The position numbers and the translations under genes are program-made. Positions 1 to 10,293 of a stretch of DNA of 64,000 nt are shown here, one piece after another (position 1 is the first letter of the stretch; the number at the start of each line of letters is the position of its first letter). The stretch covers positions 4,926-68,925 of the forward strand of contig NW_014577619.1 of the NCBI RefSeq assembly GCF_000485595.1. The letters are read 5' to 3'. This DNA comes from Priapulus caudatus (lineage: Eukaryota > Priapulida > Priapulimorpha > Priapulimorphida > Priapulidae). Below the pieces are notes generated by a model, which did no database searches, was not told the DNA's origin, and saw only the letters and a program-made list of their open reading frames with translations.

Positions 1-657
1 GGCGTGTTTCGTAGCTGAAAAAAACTGTCAAACCGTCAACTCCCGAAAAATTCGATGAAAACCCTCAATTCGTGAATCTTCACACAATGTCATGCACAGC
101 TGATGATATTCATTCTTTCTTGCCCTCACCTCATGATCTCATCAGCTGCTGGTATTGTGAAAGCCGAACCGAATCGAACTAAAACAGAGCATAACCACGG
201 ACCAGTTCAGAGGGTATACTCACTCTTCAGTCAGAGTTTCGGTTCAGATGCTACGAATCTGGAGAATGCATTGTACCATTCCAAGCTATGATTTTCTGAT
301 TCAATACAAAAATTTCTTTATTTCAATGTGCATGGTTGCACGCAGCATTCACTAGGACAATATCAGTAGACACAGACCCCACTCGCTGGCCTGTCTCTAT
401 CTATACTTATATCGAATCTTATTTTATCGGCGTACCGATCTCACAATGGATAGCTGTACGTGGGGAGCTTAACATGGATACGCACGAATCTCTACATATT
501 TCACCAGAGAATAACACGAAAACATTGTTTATCAAGAGTATTGAAACGAAAAGTCCAACCCATTCGCTAATGCTGTTATATAACAATAGCTTTTTCATTT
601 ACTCCATATTTACTGCTGAGAGGCGTCTGTGCCCCCCCCCCCCCGGATACTGCCGGC
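1..657. other. No recognisable gene
   Basis: Short reading frames occur (103-291 and 336-863) but none shows a known motif, splice context or repetition elsewhere in the window. A poly-C run lies at about 632-643. I see nothing further here. Confidence 0.5.
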
Positions 658-851
658 GAACGTACCCTGGGTACGGTGGGGTATACCGCGAACGTACCCT
701 GGTACTATCTAATATTGCCGAGACCGATACCTCGCCTACATCACTAACGAGTCTAGGGGAGTCGCCTACGCCTACTCCCTACCCCACCCGACCTAACCCT
801 ATCCTAACCCTAACCATATCAAATAGTCACCAGGGTACGTTCCGGTATACC
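658..851. repeat. Inverted repeat plus telomere-like tract
   Basis: A GGTATACC-plus-GAACGTACCCTGG arm at about 681-703 is matched in reverse complement at about 830-851, giving ~22-bp arms around ~125 bp. A further direct copy of GAACGTACCCTGG precedes it at 658-671. Between the arms at 791-815 lies a CCTAACCC-type tract (three imperfect units). It could be a decayed MITE or a fold-back. Confidence 0.5.
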
Positions 852-1049
852 TGGGGGACATAGACCCTATGAGCCATATTACTATTATGTCCCAGGTGTT
901 CTAAGTTTTATTATCTTATTAGACCGATTTCTAAATATTGATATTGTGTGCAATGTTATTGTCGATTTTTACTCAATGTTCCTACTGTGTCCCATTATTA
1001 GTAGAATGAATTAGTAGCACGATTTTACCCAGCGCAGCGGGTACCCGCA

Positions 1050-1320
1050 GCTAGTATATATATATATATATTCGGTCTGTTGGTCTATATATAGCTGCAT
1101 GTACCCGTCTATAGGGATCCCTATAGGTCTATAAGCCAATACTGGGCTATAGGAATTTATTGGTCTATAAGCCTATAGGTGTATAGGTTGTCAAAACCTA
1201 TAGAGCACCTATAGGTCTCTATAGGTCTATAAGCCTATAGGTGTATAGGTTGTCAAAACCTATAGAGCACCTATAGAAGCTCTATAGGTTTATATAGACT
1301 CCTATAGGAACCTATAGATT
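1050..1320. repeat. (TA)n and CTATAGG-rich minisatellite
   Basis: A short (TA)n run at about 1053-1070 is followed by sequence built of CCTATAGG/TCTATAAG words. A ~60-bp unit (GGTCTATAAGCCTATAGG... GAGCACCTATAG) occurs twice in a row, at about 1161-1216 and 1221-1277. The words are themselves palindromic (CCTATAGG), so the stretch is self-complementary. Confidence 0.65.
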
Positions 1321-2236
1321 ATTTTCGTAATGTGTATTTTTTGGTCTTTAATGAAAAGTTGACAAAATTACATGCTGCGTTTCGTCAGTCAGAAGTGCAC
1401 TTCTCAGCCATCCAAATTTCTATTTTTGTACTGGGAACGATCAGGAAAGGCATATTTTCAACACTGCCTTACAAAAGTCAACTAGTGATAGGCGTTGGAC
1501 GGATCCAGAGTGCAATTGGCAGTCCAAGTTGGCAAATTAAGTGCCCTCTCTATATCATAATTTTCCCTTCTTACTGGTGGTCTGCATGCTTTGCTGTTAT
1601 CAAGATGCCAGGGACCCTGTATCGCCATCATTCAGATTCTATTTTTATTTTTCCAATGAAGGCTTTTACCGTTGTGTAAACACATTCTCTGGTGGGCAGT
1701 CTACGTTAAATATTTGAGTTGAGTTAATGATTATTTTTCTTTTCATCCAGGGTTTCCAGTTCAGTTTTTAAAAAAAAGGAAGAAAAATGCCGTACACTGC
1801 CATCCACCAGCAGGTAACTTTTAAAGATGTTATATAGAGACAAATAATTATCAATGAAATTTCACAATTTGTTTGAAATTAATCACCTTGCAGCATAGCA
1901 ATGACGGTGTCTAATTTAATTGTTATAAATCTGTTCTTTTAATGCAAATATATAATGCATCTAACAAAAAATGTTTGTTTCTTACAGTCTAGATAGCATA
2001 TTTTTATGGATTTCTTTCTAATAAATTTGTGCTCATATGTTTATAGACATTACCATTTTTGAAAAGAAGAGATATATTCTAGATTCTAGTTTTGATGGTA
2101 CCATATTTGTTTTTCCAGGAACGCTGACATATCATCATATGTTAAACGCAGCAGTATGCATGAAGTCCAGTTGTATGACGCCATTAAGTCTATATGAAAA
2201 CCACCAGCGAATTATCCATTCCCAAAGTCATCTATG
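1321..2236. other. No recognisable gene
   Basis: An open stretch at 1332-1679 (+) encodes no motif I recognise. The rest is AT-rich with no repeat shared elsewhere in the window. Confidence 0.4.
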
Positions 2237-3993
2237 TTCAATTATCAGAGGTCTTTCCAACATAAATGGCTAGACACATATAAGTGGTTGGCATACTCAA
2301 AACATGAAGATGGTGCCTACTGTAGACCTTTCATCTTCTTCGGTGCACACGATCAGCAAAAATCTGGTAAGAATCTTGAAAGAATACTTTCCGAACCATT
2401 GAAGGTTTAGGGTTATGGTTAGGGTTAGGGTTAGGGTTAGGGTTAGGGTTAGGTAACGAACTGGAATGTAGCTGGAAACAAATTCATTGAACATGAAAGT
2501 AAGTCTGTGTTTCATAAAAATGCTGTTATAGGTGAAATGATGTTCATGAAATACATGGAAAACAAGACTGTAGCCGTTGACATTCAGTTAGATGCTGCCA
2601 AAAAAGCCGTATCGAAAACAATCGGGCTATATTAGTCTCCATCATAGAATGTGCAATATCATGCGGCAAGCAAAATATATCTTTCAGAGGTCATAGAGAT
2701 GACTCCAGTAATTATTCCCAGGGATTTAACTGTGGTAATTTTTAGAAATTATTGGAATTTCGTTGTAAACAGGAGATGCTGTACTAACAAAGCACTTTCA
2801 GGAATGTCGAAAAAACGCAACCTACCGTTCGAAGACAATAAAGAACGAAATCATTAACTGTATAGGTAATCATCTGTCAGAAAAAATCATTGCCAACATC
2901 AAATAAAGCCGGTTTTTTTCAGTGCTGGCAGATGAGGCGCAAGATGCCAGCAATAAAGAACAGATGGCTTTGATAATACGGTATGTCAATGTGAATGGAG
3001 TGATACAGGAGGATTTCCTTCGATTTGTTCACTGTGCTGATGGTACAACTAGTGAGAACATTGCCGATCATATCAAGAAAACTGTAAGTGATCATGGTAT
3101 TGACATGTCTGATTGCCGTGGACAATGTTATAATGGGGCAGATAATGTGACTGGCAAGAACAAGGGAGCAGTTGCCCTGATCCAGAAAGATTTTCCGAAA
3201 GCAGTTTATGTTCACTGTGCGTCTTCAGATTGCATCTTTGTTTGATGGCTTCATGTTCAATTTAGAACATCAGAAACATGCTAGATAACCTAGGAGATCT
3301 CAGCAGAACGTTTTCCAATTCTCCGAAGAAACAAGACCTCCTAACTGCAACAATTCATGAAGTCTGTCACGGTGAGAACAAAACCAAACTCCTTGATGTA
3401 TGCAAGACACGTTGGATGCAAAGACTGGCAGTTGAGTGAAACCTTCTCTGATCTCTATCTCTCTGCTGTCCTAACGTTGAAAAAAATGAAAGACAATCAA
3501 GGTGGACACTGGAATGCAGATTCAGTTAAGCAAGCCAATGGACATTTCCAGCTGTTGACAAACTCCAATTTCATCATCGCCTATGTTACTGCTAGGGAAG
3601 TATTTGCTGTCACGCTTAACAAAGTGCGATTACCGCTAAATTGCAGTATGTGGAGCAAGATCTATCAAATGCCATGAAATATATAAGGACAACAAGGGAT
3701 ACAGTTCAGAAATACAGGGACAACATTGAAGCACAACATGCTGTCTGGTTTCAACAGGCTGTTTCCTTTGCTCAAAGTATGGATGTAGAAGTGAAAAAAA
3801 CCAAGAACCTGTGGCAGGCAAACCATGAGATCAAATGTGCCCGCGGAATCAGCAGAAGAATTCTATTTTAAATCACTCACCAGCCCGTGTCTGGATCACT
3901 TTCTTGAAGAAATCACAACCAGATTTTACCAGGGTCACGAATATATCCTTTCTGGCTTTCATATCCTGCCACATATGATCAGCACCAACACTG
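2237..3993 (+). pseudogene. hAT transposase pseudogene 1 (TTF finger, DUF4371)
   Basis: This is a decayed hAT-superfamily transposase of the ZMYM1/THAP12-like type. In order: a TTF-type zinc-finger segment at 2240-2410 (WLDTYKWLAYS, then DGAYCRPF with one Cys lost); a run of telomeric repeats; a segment ending in VAVDIQLDAAKKAVSK (about 2560-2620); the DUF4371 hallmark CAISCGKQNISFRGHRDD (2650-2705); VLADEAQDASNKEQMALIIR and CRGQCYNGADN of the RNase-H-like core (2922-3145); and a C-terminal piece with FYFKSLTSPCLDHFLEEI (3860-3915). At least five frame changes and stops break it. The hAT dimerisation tail is not seen after ~3990. Family assignment is from remembered DUF4371/hAT motifs; the decay is seen directly. 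Confidence 0.85.
2407..2453 (+). repeat. (TTAGGG)n tract inside hAT pseudogene
   Basis: About seven TTAGGG-type units (one TTATGG) interrupt the hAT coding segment between the zinc finger and the next conserved block. The hexamer is the common metazoan telomere repeat. It reads as an interstitial telomeric insertion, for example from break repair. Confidence 0.85.
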
Positions 3994-4148
3994 ACTAGGA
4001 ATCTAATAATCCGTGCTCACTAGCACAAGTTGGGGAGCCAGTGTCTCCGCCCTATGCTTATCTGCCCTGGCACCCGTCTAAGCCCCTGCTGAGTACTGTG
4101 CATATGTATGGTCCAGGAGCGGCCATGCGTAATAATGCATGGCTAAAT

Positions 4149-4288
4149 TATACCGTGTGTAAGCCTATTAGAATGCTACGCAGGGAAGATAATCAGTAGG
4201 TCTATTCACGGGGCCCGTGAATAGGCCTACTAGTACTATCTGATTACCTTACCTCTATAGCATTCTAATAAGCTTACACACGGGTATA
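4149..4288. mobile_element. 140-bp palindromic foldback element
   Basis: The stretch from TATACCGTGTGTAAGC to GCTTACACACGGGTATA is an almost complete palindrome. The outer arms (TATACCGTGTGTAAGCCTAT and its reverse complement) and the centre (TATTCACGGGGCCCGTGAATA, centre near 4212) pair, with a slightly unequal middle. It sits between the two hAT pseudogenes. Size and structure fit a foldback MITE; a flanking TA on both sides is compatible with a TA target but not proof. Confidence 0.7.
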
Positions 4289-4297
4289 CATATATTT

Positions 4298-6240
4298 CAG
4301 GAAACATGAAAAAGAGAAAAGCTTCACATACAGATATTATGAGTTTTTCACCAAGAGACCAAGAGCCACTGAAGATCATGCTTCAACGTCCGATGATCCT
4401 CTTCATTTACAGCCGACGCCGAGTACGTCACAATTAACAGCCGATGTTCCCATCCCTAGGATGTAGGAAAGTTTCAGATGTCACAACTATGTGACGATGA
4501 CAAACTAATAAGAATGAAAAGTCATTTCCGACCTGGTAACAAGTTCGACTTCCCTGTGAGGCAACATAAGTGTAAAAACATGAAGTTCAAATTATGTTGG
4601 CTTGATGATTTTTCATGGCTTGTTTATTCCAAAGTCAAGAATGGTGGATACTGTCTACCACGTGTAGTCTTTGCAAGCAAGCCAAGGGGTAGAGGCTGTG
4701 AGTTTGGTGTTCTCATCCAAAAGCCATTTATTGATTTCCGCAAGGCTCTCGGCAAAAATGACGGAATTTTGCCCAATCACGAAACCAACGCTTTCCACAA
4801 ACTGGCAGTTGCAGCCTTTGCTGAAAGGAAGCACGTTGAAGAGAACCCTGCCGCTCGAATTGATATCCAACTAGAAAAACTTGCACAAAATAGGTATAGC
4901 AGTAATAAAGCCGCACTTGGTAGTATTATAGAATGCATTATATACTTGGAACGATAAGGATTAGCCTTTCGTGGTCACCGTGATACTTCCACCGCTGATC
5001 CCGATACCAACAAGGGGAACCTTCAAGAACTTATCAAATTTCGTGCCAAAACAGATGATATCCTAAGAAGTTTCATTAAGTCCTGCCCGAAAAATGCCAC
5101 ATCATATTGTTTCTAATACGACTCAGAACGAGGTGTTGGAGATATTGGGTGAAGATGTCATTCGGGAATCGCTCACAGCTAATATAACTGAGGAACGTTG
5201 CCAATTTTTCAGCAATATTGCAGATAAACTTTATGATGACATTTCCAACAATCATATTCTGTCTCTTTGCATACGGTTTCTAGAATACGTTGATGGGAAG
5301 GTTTCAGACATTCAGGAAGGACTATTAGATTTTTCCTATACCGAACGGGGAACAGCAGCACACCTAGTAAAAATGCTTTGTTCAAAACTTGTTGACTGTT
5401 GACTTAACCCTTTAAATGTGCGCGGACAGTCATATAATACCACATCTTGCATGTCTTCGGACAATCAGGGAGTTCAGGGCATATTCTGCAGGGAAGTCCC
5501 AAGAGCAGTTTATACGCCATGCAACAGTCATAAGTTGAACTTGGTTAATGCGTCAGCTACAAAATTTCCCCAGATTCGCAACTGCGTAACAGCTGTTAAC
5601 GATGCGTTCTTGTTTTTTAGTTTGACCCACAAACGCTAGGGATTTTTCGAGAAAGTCATGATTCTTCATACCAGGAAAGGTCAGAATCCTCAACGACAGA
5701 AAAAAACTTAAAGGTCTGTGTAAGACAAGATGGGTGGAAAGGTTTGAGGCTTTTGGCAATTTCATTGACATGGCCCCATTGTTCATGACCACGTGCTACA
5801 TTATTGTCAACCCTCATCTTTACGGAAACGATGCAGAGATAGTGCCCTAATCTTAGAGAAATGGAGCTGGAATGGAGAAACGAAGACAAAGGCTCAAGGC
5901 ATACTTGCAAACTTCAGGGAATTCGAGACCATTGTATCACTCATTGTTTTGAGGAACGTTTTGTCACCACTAAGGGAAATTACCATCAAGTTGCAGCAGC
6001 GAGATCTTGACGTCCGGACCGCGTATTCGTTGCTATCATCCGTAAAGAAAGATGTGGGTAGAATGAAAGCAGAAGTTGATGACAGAGTCGATGGGTGGTA
6101 TGTACAGATAAAGAAAATCGCTGGACAACTTGAGACAGAGGACCGAACGCGTCGCTGGGCGATATCAAATGTCTTCAGAGCAACACACCCAGCTGATGAT
6201 CCGAAATCACGGTACATACCGTTAGTTTGTTTTCCCATTT
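4298..6240 (+). pseudogene. hAT transposase pseudogene 2 (TTF finger, DUF4371)
   Basis: A second, different hAT transposase of the same group. A possible start lies at 4306 (MKKRKASHTDIMSF). The TTF-type region at 4478-4960 shows HFRPGNKFDFP, WLVYSKVKNGGYCLPRVVF and PFIDFRKALG. The DUF4371 part follows with YLER-stop-GLAFRGHRD (4950-4985), GNLQELIKFRAK, DKLYDDISNNHILSLCIRF (5220-5280), LNPLNVRGQSYN (5403-5440) and RAVYTPCNSHKLNLV (5500-5550). The C-terminal part (5793-6240) has DLDVRTAYSLLSSVKKD, a linker typical of this family. Stops or shifts occur at about 4957, 5114, 5403 and 5640-5790. No dimerisation tail is seen. The element ends where a short tandem repeat starts. It differs enough from pseudogene 1 to be a separate lineage. 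Confidence 0.87.
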
Positions 6241-6470
6241 GACGTTGCAAACAGGAAATGGAATTCTGACCTATTTCCTATTTTTAAAATGAAAATATAA
6301 AATAGGAAATGGGTTTCTGATCCCTTAGTTTGTTTTCCCATTTCATGTTGCAAATAGGAAATGGGTTTCTGACCTATTTCCGATTTTTAAGCTGAAAATC
6401 GAAAATGAGAAATGGGAAATAGGAAATGGGTTTCGGAACCCGTTTCCTATTTGCGATTTCGCGCAAATTC
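6219..6470. repeat. Tandem repeat of ~105-bp AGGAAATGGG unit
   Basis: The phrase GTTAGTTTGTTTTCCCATTT...GCAAACAGGAAATGG...TCTGACCTATTTCC is repeated about twice (6221-6320 and 6325-6440) with AGGAAATGGGTTTC words internally and in the opposite orientation. It abuts the 3' end of the second hAT pseudogene. Confidence 0.6.
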
Positions 6471-6589
6471 GCAATGTAATCGACAAACTCGACGACAGAT
6501 GGCGCTATGTACGCTGTTTACGAATCTCCACTGCGTTGCCAGCGGCAACGCTACGCAGGCTATAGTTCCTAGAGGCTAGAGCTAGTTCG

Positions 6590-6720
6590 CGCGGGAATCT
6601 AATACGAGACGAGATATAAGGCGAGATATAAGACGAGATATTGGATCTTTATTGGATCTAATTGGATCTTTATTGGATAATTGGATCTTTATTGGATCGT
6701 CTATTGTATCTATAAGACGA
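6590..6720. repeat. GAGATATAAG / ATTGGATCTTT simple repeat
   Basis: Three GAGATATAAG words are followed by about five ATTGGATCTTT words in tandem. Low complexity, no coding evidence. Confidence 0.6.
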
Positions 6721-6769
6721 AATATTGGAGATATTGGATATTGGAGACATTTCTAAGAGAGAATCAGTG

Positions 6770-6919
6770 CCTTGTGAAATACAATTGAGAGGGACCCCAA
6801 GGTACAACTTACAAGATACAAGAGATATGGCGTTCCACGCTATTTTGTATACAGACACAACCCGCATAGGAATGGATCTAGATGACGTGACATGCAGAAA
6901 CCTGGCGAACGTCTTTAAG
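6770..6919 (+). CDS. Possible exon, unknown protein
   Basis: An open stretch ending in the donor AAG|GTATGA at 6919 encodes YNLQDTRDMAFHAILYTD and MDLDDVTCRNLANVF. It has balanced composition unlike the repeats around it. I do not recognise a domain. It could be an exon of the same gene as the stretch at 7739-7945, which would put the purine-rich repeat in the intron; this is inference only. Confidence 0.3.
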
Positions 6920-7026
6920 GTATGAATATACATTAACTGTGTTTACCTTCTATCGACAACCTATCGTCTGCTAGTCAAGAACTGACAGCTTCTAACGGCC
7001 CGTACCGTGCATATATGTTTAATCGG

Positions 7027-7640
7027 TATAAGGACAAATACCCCCCGGACAATTACCCCCCCCCTGGACATTTAGAGGAGGAGTTAGAGGACGACGGAAA
7101 ATGTAGTGGAGGATAAGGAATAGGAGTGGAAGAAGAAGAAGTAGAGGAGGTGCAGGTGGTGGTTGAGGGAAGAGGGAGAGAAGCAGGGGAAAATGTGATG
7201 GAGGAGGAGAGTAGGAGGTAGAGGCGCCCTCCTCTACCTCCTCCACCTCCTCTCCTCCTCCCCTCTCCTCCTCCCCACCTTTTCTCCCTCTACCACCTTC
7301 TCCTCCTCCTCCTCCTCCACCTCCTCTCCTCTTCTCCTCCTCCTTCACATTCTCTCCCTCATCCTCCACCTTTTCCCCACCATCGCCCCCCGCCTCCTCT
7401 ACCACCTTCTCTCCTCCTCGACCTCTTCCCTGTATCACTGTTCAACAATGAATAATAAGCACCAAGTGAGTATTTGTCCGGGGGAGGGGTAAATGTCCAG
7501 GGGGTATTTGTCCGGGAGGAGGGTGATTTGCCGGGTGGTAAATGTCCAGGGGTGGTTGTCCGGAGGGTGAATGGCATGGGGGTAATTGTCTTGGGGTAAT
7601 TGTCAGGGGGGTGATTGTCCGGGGGTATTTGTCCTATAAC
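7027..7640. repeat. Purine/pyrimidine mirror tract and GTCCGGGGG minisatellite
   Basis: From about 7075 to 7218 the + strand is GGA/GAA-rich; from 7219 to 7430 it is CTCC-rich, so the halves can pair around a GGCGCC centre near 7225 (GGAGGTAGAGGCGCCCTCC). On both flanks lies a minisatellite of TATTTGTCCGGGGG / GGACAATTACCCCC words, in inverted orientation left (7027-7072) and right (7475-7640). Long coded stretches on the minus strand (Gly/Glu-rich) are artefacts of this composition. Confidence 0.8.
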
Positions 7641-7738
7641 CGTTTAATGAAACACTTATAAGTTATAGTATCGAGTAGACATCAATGGTGATATACAAAT
7701 TACAATTACAACTAAAGCGCACAAACATTATTTTTCAG

Positions 7739-7945
7739 TTGGTACCAGATCAGCCGATCTTCTTAACCAACGACAACAATAGAGCGGTGTTGCCCGATAC
7801 AGATGGTGGATTTGGCGTGAGGCTGTCTCCTACCAATCACTACAAGGTGACGGAAACGCCACGTCCCGAGAAAGCCATCACGCTCCAGGCCACCCCACAT
7901 GTAGGCCTACCAACAGCAGCACCAGCCCGAGCCCCAGCACATGTG
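7739..7945 (+). CDS. Possible exon, unknown protein
   Basis: After a TTTTTCAG acceptor at about 7731-7738 an open frame encodes LVPDQPIFLTNDNNRAVLPD, then GGFGVRLSPTNHYKV and a Pro/Ala-rich tail. The composition looks like protein, not repeat, but no domain is recognised. The 3' side merges with a 55-bp repeat motif shared with 26.9 kb, so the exon may be truncated by it. Confidence 0.35.
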
Positions 7946-7998
7946 CGCGGCTACGCGCAGGGAATTGTCTGTGTGATCACCCCTAGGGTCACTACAAT
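7945..7998. repeat. 55-bp dyad motif, copy 1
   Basis: GCGCGGCTACGCGCAGGG followed by AATTGTCTGTGTGATCACCCCTAGGGTCACTACA (split here for length) matches 26,895-26,948 almost exactly. It contains two dyads: GCGCG-GCTA-CGCGC and GTGATCACCCCTAGGGTCAC. It is probably one end of a short mobile element. Confidence 0.6.
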
Positions 7999-8100
7999 AT
8001 AATATATAAAGGTATTTACCTGTCGAACTATGTTTAATATGTAGCTATTTATTTAACTGCACAAATTGAACTTTAATTAGTATTCCTTTTTCTTTTTCAG

Positions 8101-8195
8101 ATTTTGAAGTAAAGAGAAAAATTAACAACCTTCGCACATATTTCGTCCGAGAATATGCTAAAGTTAATAAAAGGAAATCTGGAGCTAGCACCGCA
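8101..8195 (+). CDS. MADF-domain exon fragment
   Basis: A TTCTTTTTCAG acceptor ends at 8100 and the frame then reads FEVKRKINNLRTYFVREYAK and KRKSGASTA. The spacing V-x-K-x-x-NLR-x-x-(Y/F)-x-x-E-x-x-K then KSGAST is the centre of a MADF (Myb/SANT-related) DNA-binding domain, which is common in Harbinger accessory proteins and in MADF transcription factors. A weak GTAACC follows. Only the middle of the domain is present. It lies just upstream of a Harbinger transposase on the opposite strand, so it may be its partner gene. Confidence 0.55.
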
Positions 8196-8251
8196 GTAAC
8201 CCGACCATGCTGTGTGACTAACGTCAATATACACACTAGGGTCCCCTAACC

Positions 8252-8608
8252 TTAGCAAAGACCGTTTCTTGGAGCTAAGCTTCTGTTAGGGCTGAGTTGA
8301 GTCACAGAACTTATTATGCCTACTGATTCCCTCCATGATCCATAACGTACTTCATGGGTTATTGGGTCTTCCTGGTCATACATCATATCAGGAGTATCAC
8401 CCAGTAGAAAGTTATGAAGCACACATGTTGCCAGGACTAACAGTTCAGTTTCTTTTTCTGGGGAAAGTGCAATAGCCGTGTGTAATACTCTGAACCGGTT
8501 AGCTAAAATTCCGAAATCATTTTCCACAACTCTACGTGCCCGTGTGTCACGGTCAGCCGGTTCCCGTCGGCGAAATTTTTTTTCCCACGAGAGTTCCGGA
8601 CCCACCAC
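8252..8608 (-). pseudogene. PIF/Harbinger transposase C-terminal fragment
   Basis: The minus-strand frame encodes RARRVVENDFGILANRFRVL and TELLVLATCVLHNFL, the last conserved block of the DDE_Tnp_4/HARBI1 transposase with the catalytic Glu in VVEN. Upstream the normal NYRLS context is replaced by unrelated sequence that is itself inverted at 8773-8822. Only the C-terminal ~110 residues are present, so it is a truncated copy. A longer Harbinger copy of the same family lies at 16.4-17.1 kb. Confidence 0.85.
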
Positions 8609-8822
8609 AGATAGTGTTTTGTAATATATGGAGCGTATATAAGACAGACCTGGTTGTATTATAGTTAGTGTTAAGGTTAGGTTTAGGGTTAAGGTTAGGT
8701 TTAGGGTTAGGTTGTATAAATTTTACATTGTTGCTTCGAGGTAGTCGAGTGAATGGAGTGCGCTGATTGGCTGGGGTCCGGAACTCTCGTGGGAAAAAAA
8801 ATTTCGCTTCCCGTCGACCGGC
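8552..8822. repeat. Inverted duplication flanking telomere-like tract
   Basis: The stretch GGCGAAATTTTTTTTCCCAC..GAGAGTTCCGGACCC at 8572-8611 recurs in reverse complement at about 8773-8805. Between the arms lies an unrelated ~150 bp including a telomere-like tract. This is the remnant of a fold-back event at the broken end of the Harbinger copy. Confidence 0.6.
8663..8712 (+). repeat. Degenerate (TTAGGG)n tract
   Basis: Alternating TTAAGG, TTAGGTTTAGGG and TTAGG words over 50 bp. Telomere-like, interstitial. Confidence 0.75.
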
Positions 8823-8929
8823 ATCGAAGCCACACAGCTAGGCTGTGCACCTGGCCAGCTGGCGGCACGCGCGCGAGGCGGGCAGTACGGTGCGAGAGGG
8901 CAAGTGGGAAGGATAGTAGAGCCGCGTAG

Positions 8930-9200
8930 CAAAGCGTGAACGAAGCGGGCAGTACAGTAGAGCCACGCAGCAGAGCCGTGCGTGAGAGAGGACGTGTGTC
9001 GTCCCAGCCGTGCGTGAGAGAGGACGTGTGTCGTCCCAGCCGTGCGTGAGAGAGGACGTGGTATCGCCCAGCCGGAGGCCGGCGTGAGAGGACGTGTGTC
9101 GTCCCCAGCCGTGCGTGGAGAAAGGACGTGTTCGTCCCCAGCCGTGCGCTGAAGAGACTGTGTCGTCCAGCGCCGTGCGTGAAGAGGACGGTACGTGCGG
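8930..9200. repeat. 33-bp minisatellite (CAGCCGTGCGTGAGAGAGGA)
   Basis: Six to seven imperfect copies of a ~33-bp unit, CAGCCGTGCGTGAGAGAGGA followed by CGTGTGTCGTCC. Long minus-strand reading frames across it are repeat artefacts. The copies have scattered indels. Confidence 0.8.
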
Positions 9201-9216
9201 GTAGAGAGACTGGTCG

Positions 9217-9372
9217 CTCCCAGAGAAGAAGAAGAAGACAAGCAGAAAAGGAAGACGGAGTAGGAGAAGAAGTAGACGAAGCAGCAGAGAGGAAGAAGAA
9301 GAAAAGAAGAAGAACGAAGAAAAGAAGAGGAAGAAGAAAGAAGGGAAGGAGACGAGAGGAGCGCCGTGGCAC
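9217..9372 (+). repeat. GAAGAAG polypurine tract
   Basis: About 150 bp of almost pure A/G on the + strand (GAAGAAGAAG, AAGGAAGACGGAG and similar), directly after the 33-bp minisatellite. No coding evidence. Confidence 0.75.
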
Positions 9373-9555
9373 ATATATGTTAAGTTGAAATTGTTATTCG
9401 TGTGTAAGTTGTACCCGACTTGTCATTACATATAGGTAAGTTGATTGTTACCGGGTTAATAGTTGTACCACCGACTTGTTCATTACGTATATGTTAAGTT
9501 TGATTGTTATCGTGTGTAATAAAGTTGTACCCGACTGTCATTGCGTACTATATGT
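9373..9555. repeat. Tandem ~65-bp repeat (GTTGTACCCGACTTGTCATT)
   Basis: Three imperfect tandem copies of a unit containing ATATGTTAAGTTTGATTGTT, ATCGTGTGTAA and GTTGTACCCGACTTGTCATT. Small indels separate the copies. Confidence 0.75.
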
Positions 9556-9775
9556 ATTCGCGCGAGTATTGAGTTCGTTTTATCATTAAGATTTTTGTAA
9601 CAGTACGTGTAGTAGGGGGCGCGACGCTGAGGTATAAAATTTTGTGACAATACATGCTAGCGCCTTGAAACTCACCCCCCATCGTTCCGTCGGTTTCGCT
9701 TTGCGCGGTGGCCAGGCGCGCGCGGCGGATGCACACAAAAACGTTGCATACACAACATACACACGTTGACAGGAA

Positions 9776-10293
9776 AGTTGCAATAGCCGTGGGAAGTACT
9801 CCGAACCGGTCAGCTAAAAATTCGCGCAAATCATTTCCACAAGCTCACGTGCCCGTGATAGTCGTAATTAAATATTCGCCTGTATTCCAATCAACCCCTC
9901 GCCGGGATGCTGCTTCACCATGAATCGTAACGTGTAAGAGGGAAAGCATCAATCCCTGCCACTATGTCATAGACGGAGTATGTCATTACAAGACTTTTCG
10001 GCCATGTGTATGTTTACGTGTGGTTCCTTCCATAGCAGCTCAGAGAAGTTTCGATAACACACCCCATCACCAGCGTCTACCATTTGACTTCCAAACACTC
10101 GATGTAAATCTACACTATAATTTGCGTCCGACTAATCCAAGGAAAACTAAAATAACCTTGATAATTATAGAAACAATGATCCGAATTTCTGAGTCTCATT
10201 CTAAACATGCTTTCCATCAAGTGCACCGATGCAATTTGGGAATTCCATTCCGATCAATTCGTTGCAATGCTCTCCCATTCTTTCGTTGAGAAT
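9776..10293 (-). pseudogene. PIF/Harbinger transposase, copy A
   Basis: Minus-strand equivalent of the transposase exon at 16,434-17,067, with the same Harbinger blocks recognisable only in pieces because of frequent 1-base indels. The same GAATTTTTTTCTAATTTGA acceptor region bounds it at about 10,293. Many of the indels are probably sequence errors. Confidence 0.65.

Noticed and set aside
7019-7577. Gly/Glu-rich 139-codon minus-strand frame
   Set aside because: Low-complexity translation of the purine/pyrimidine tract; no start context or homology-like motif.
8707-9388. Long overlapping frames on both strands (up to 221 codons)
   Set aside because: They run across the 33-bp minisatellite and GAA tract; the peptide simply repeats and has no domain.
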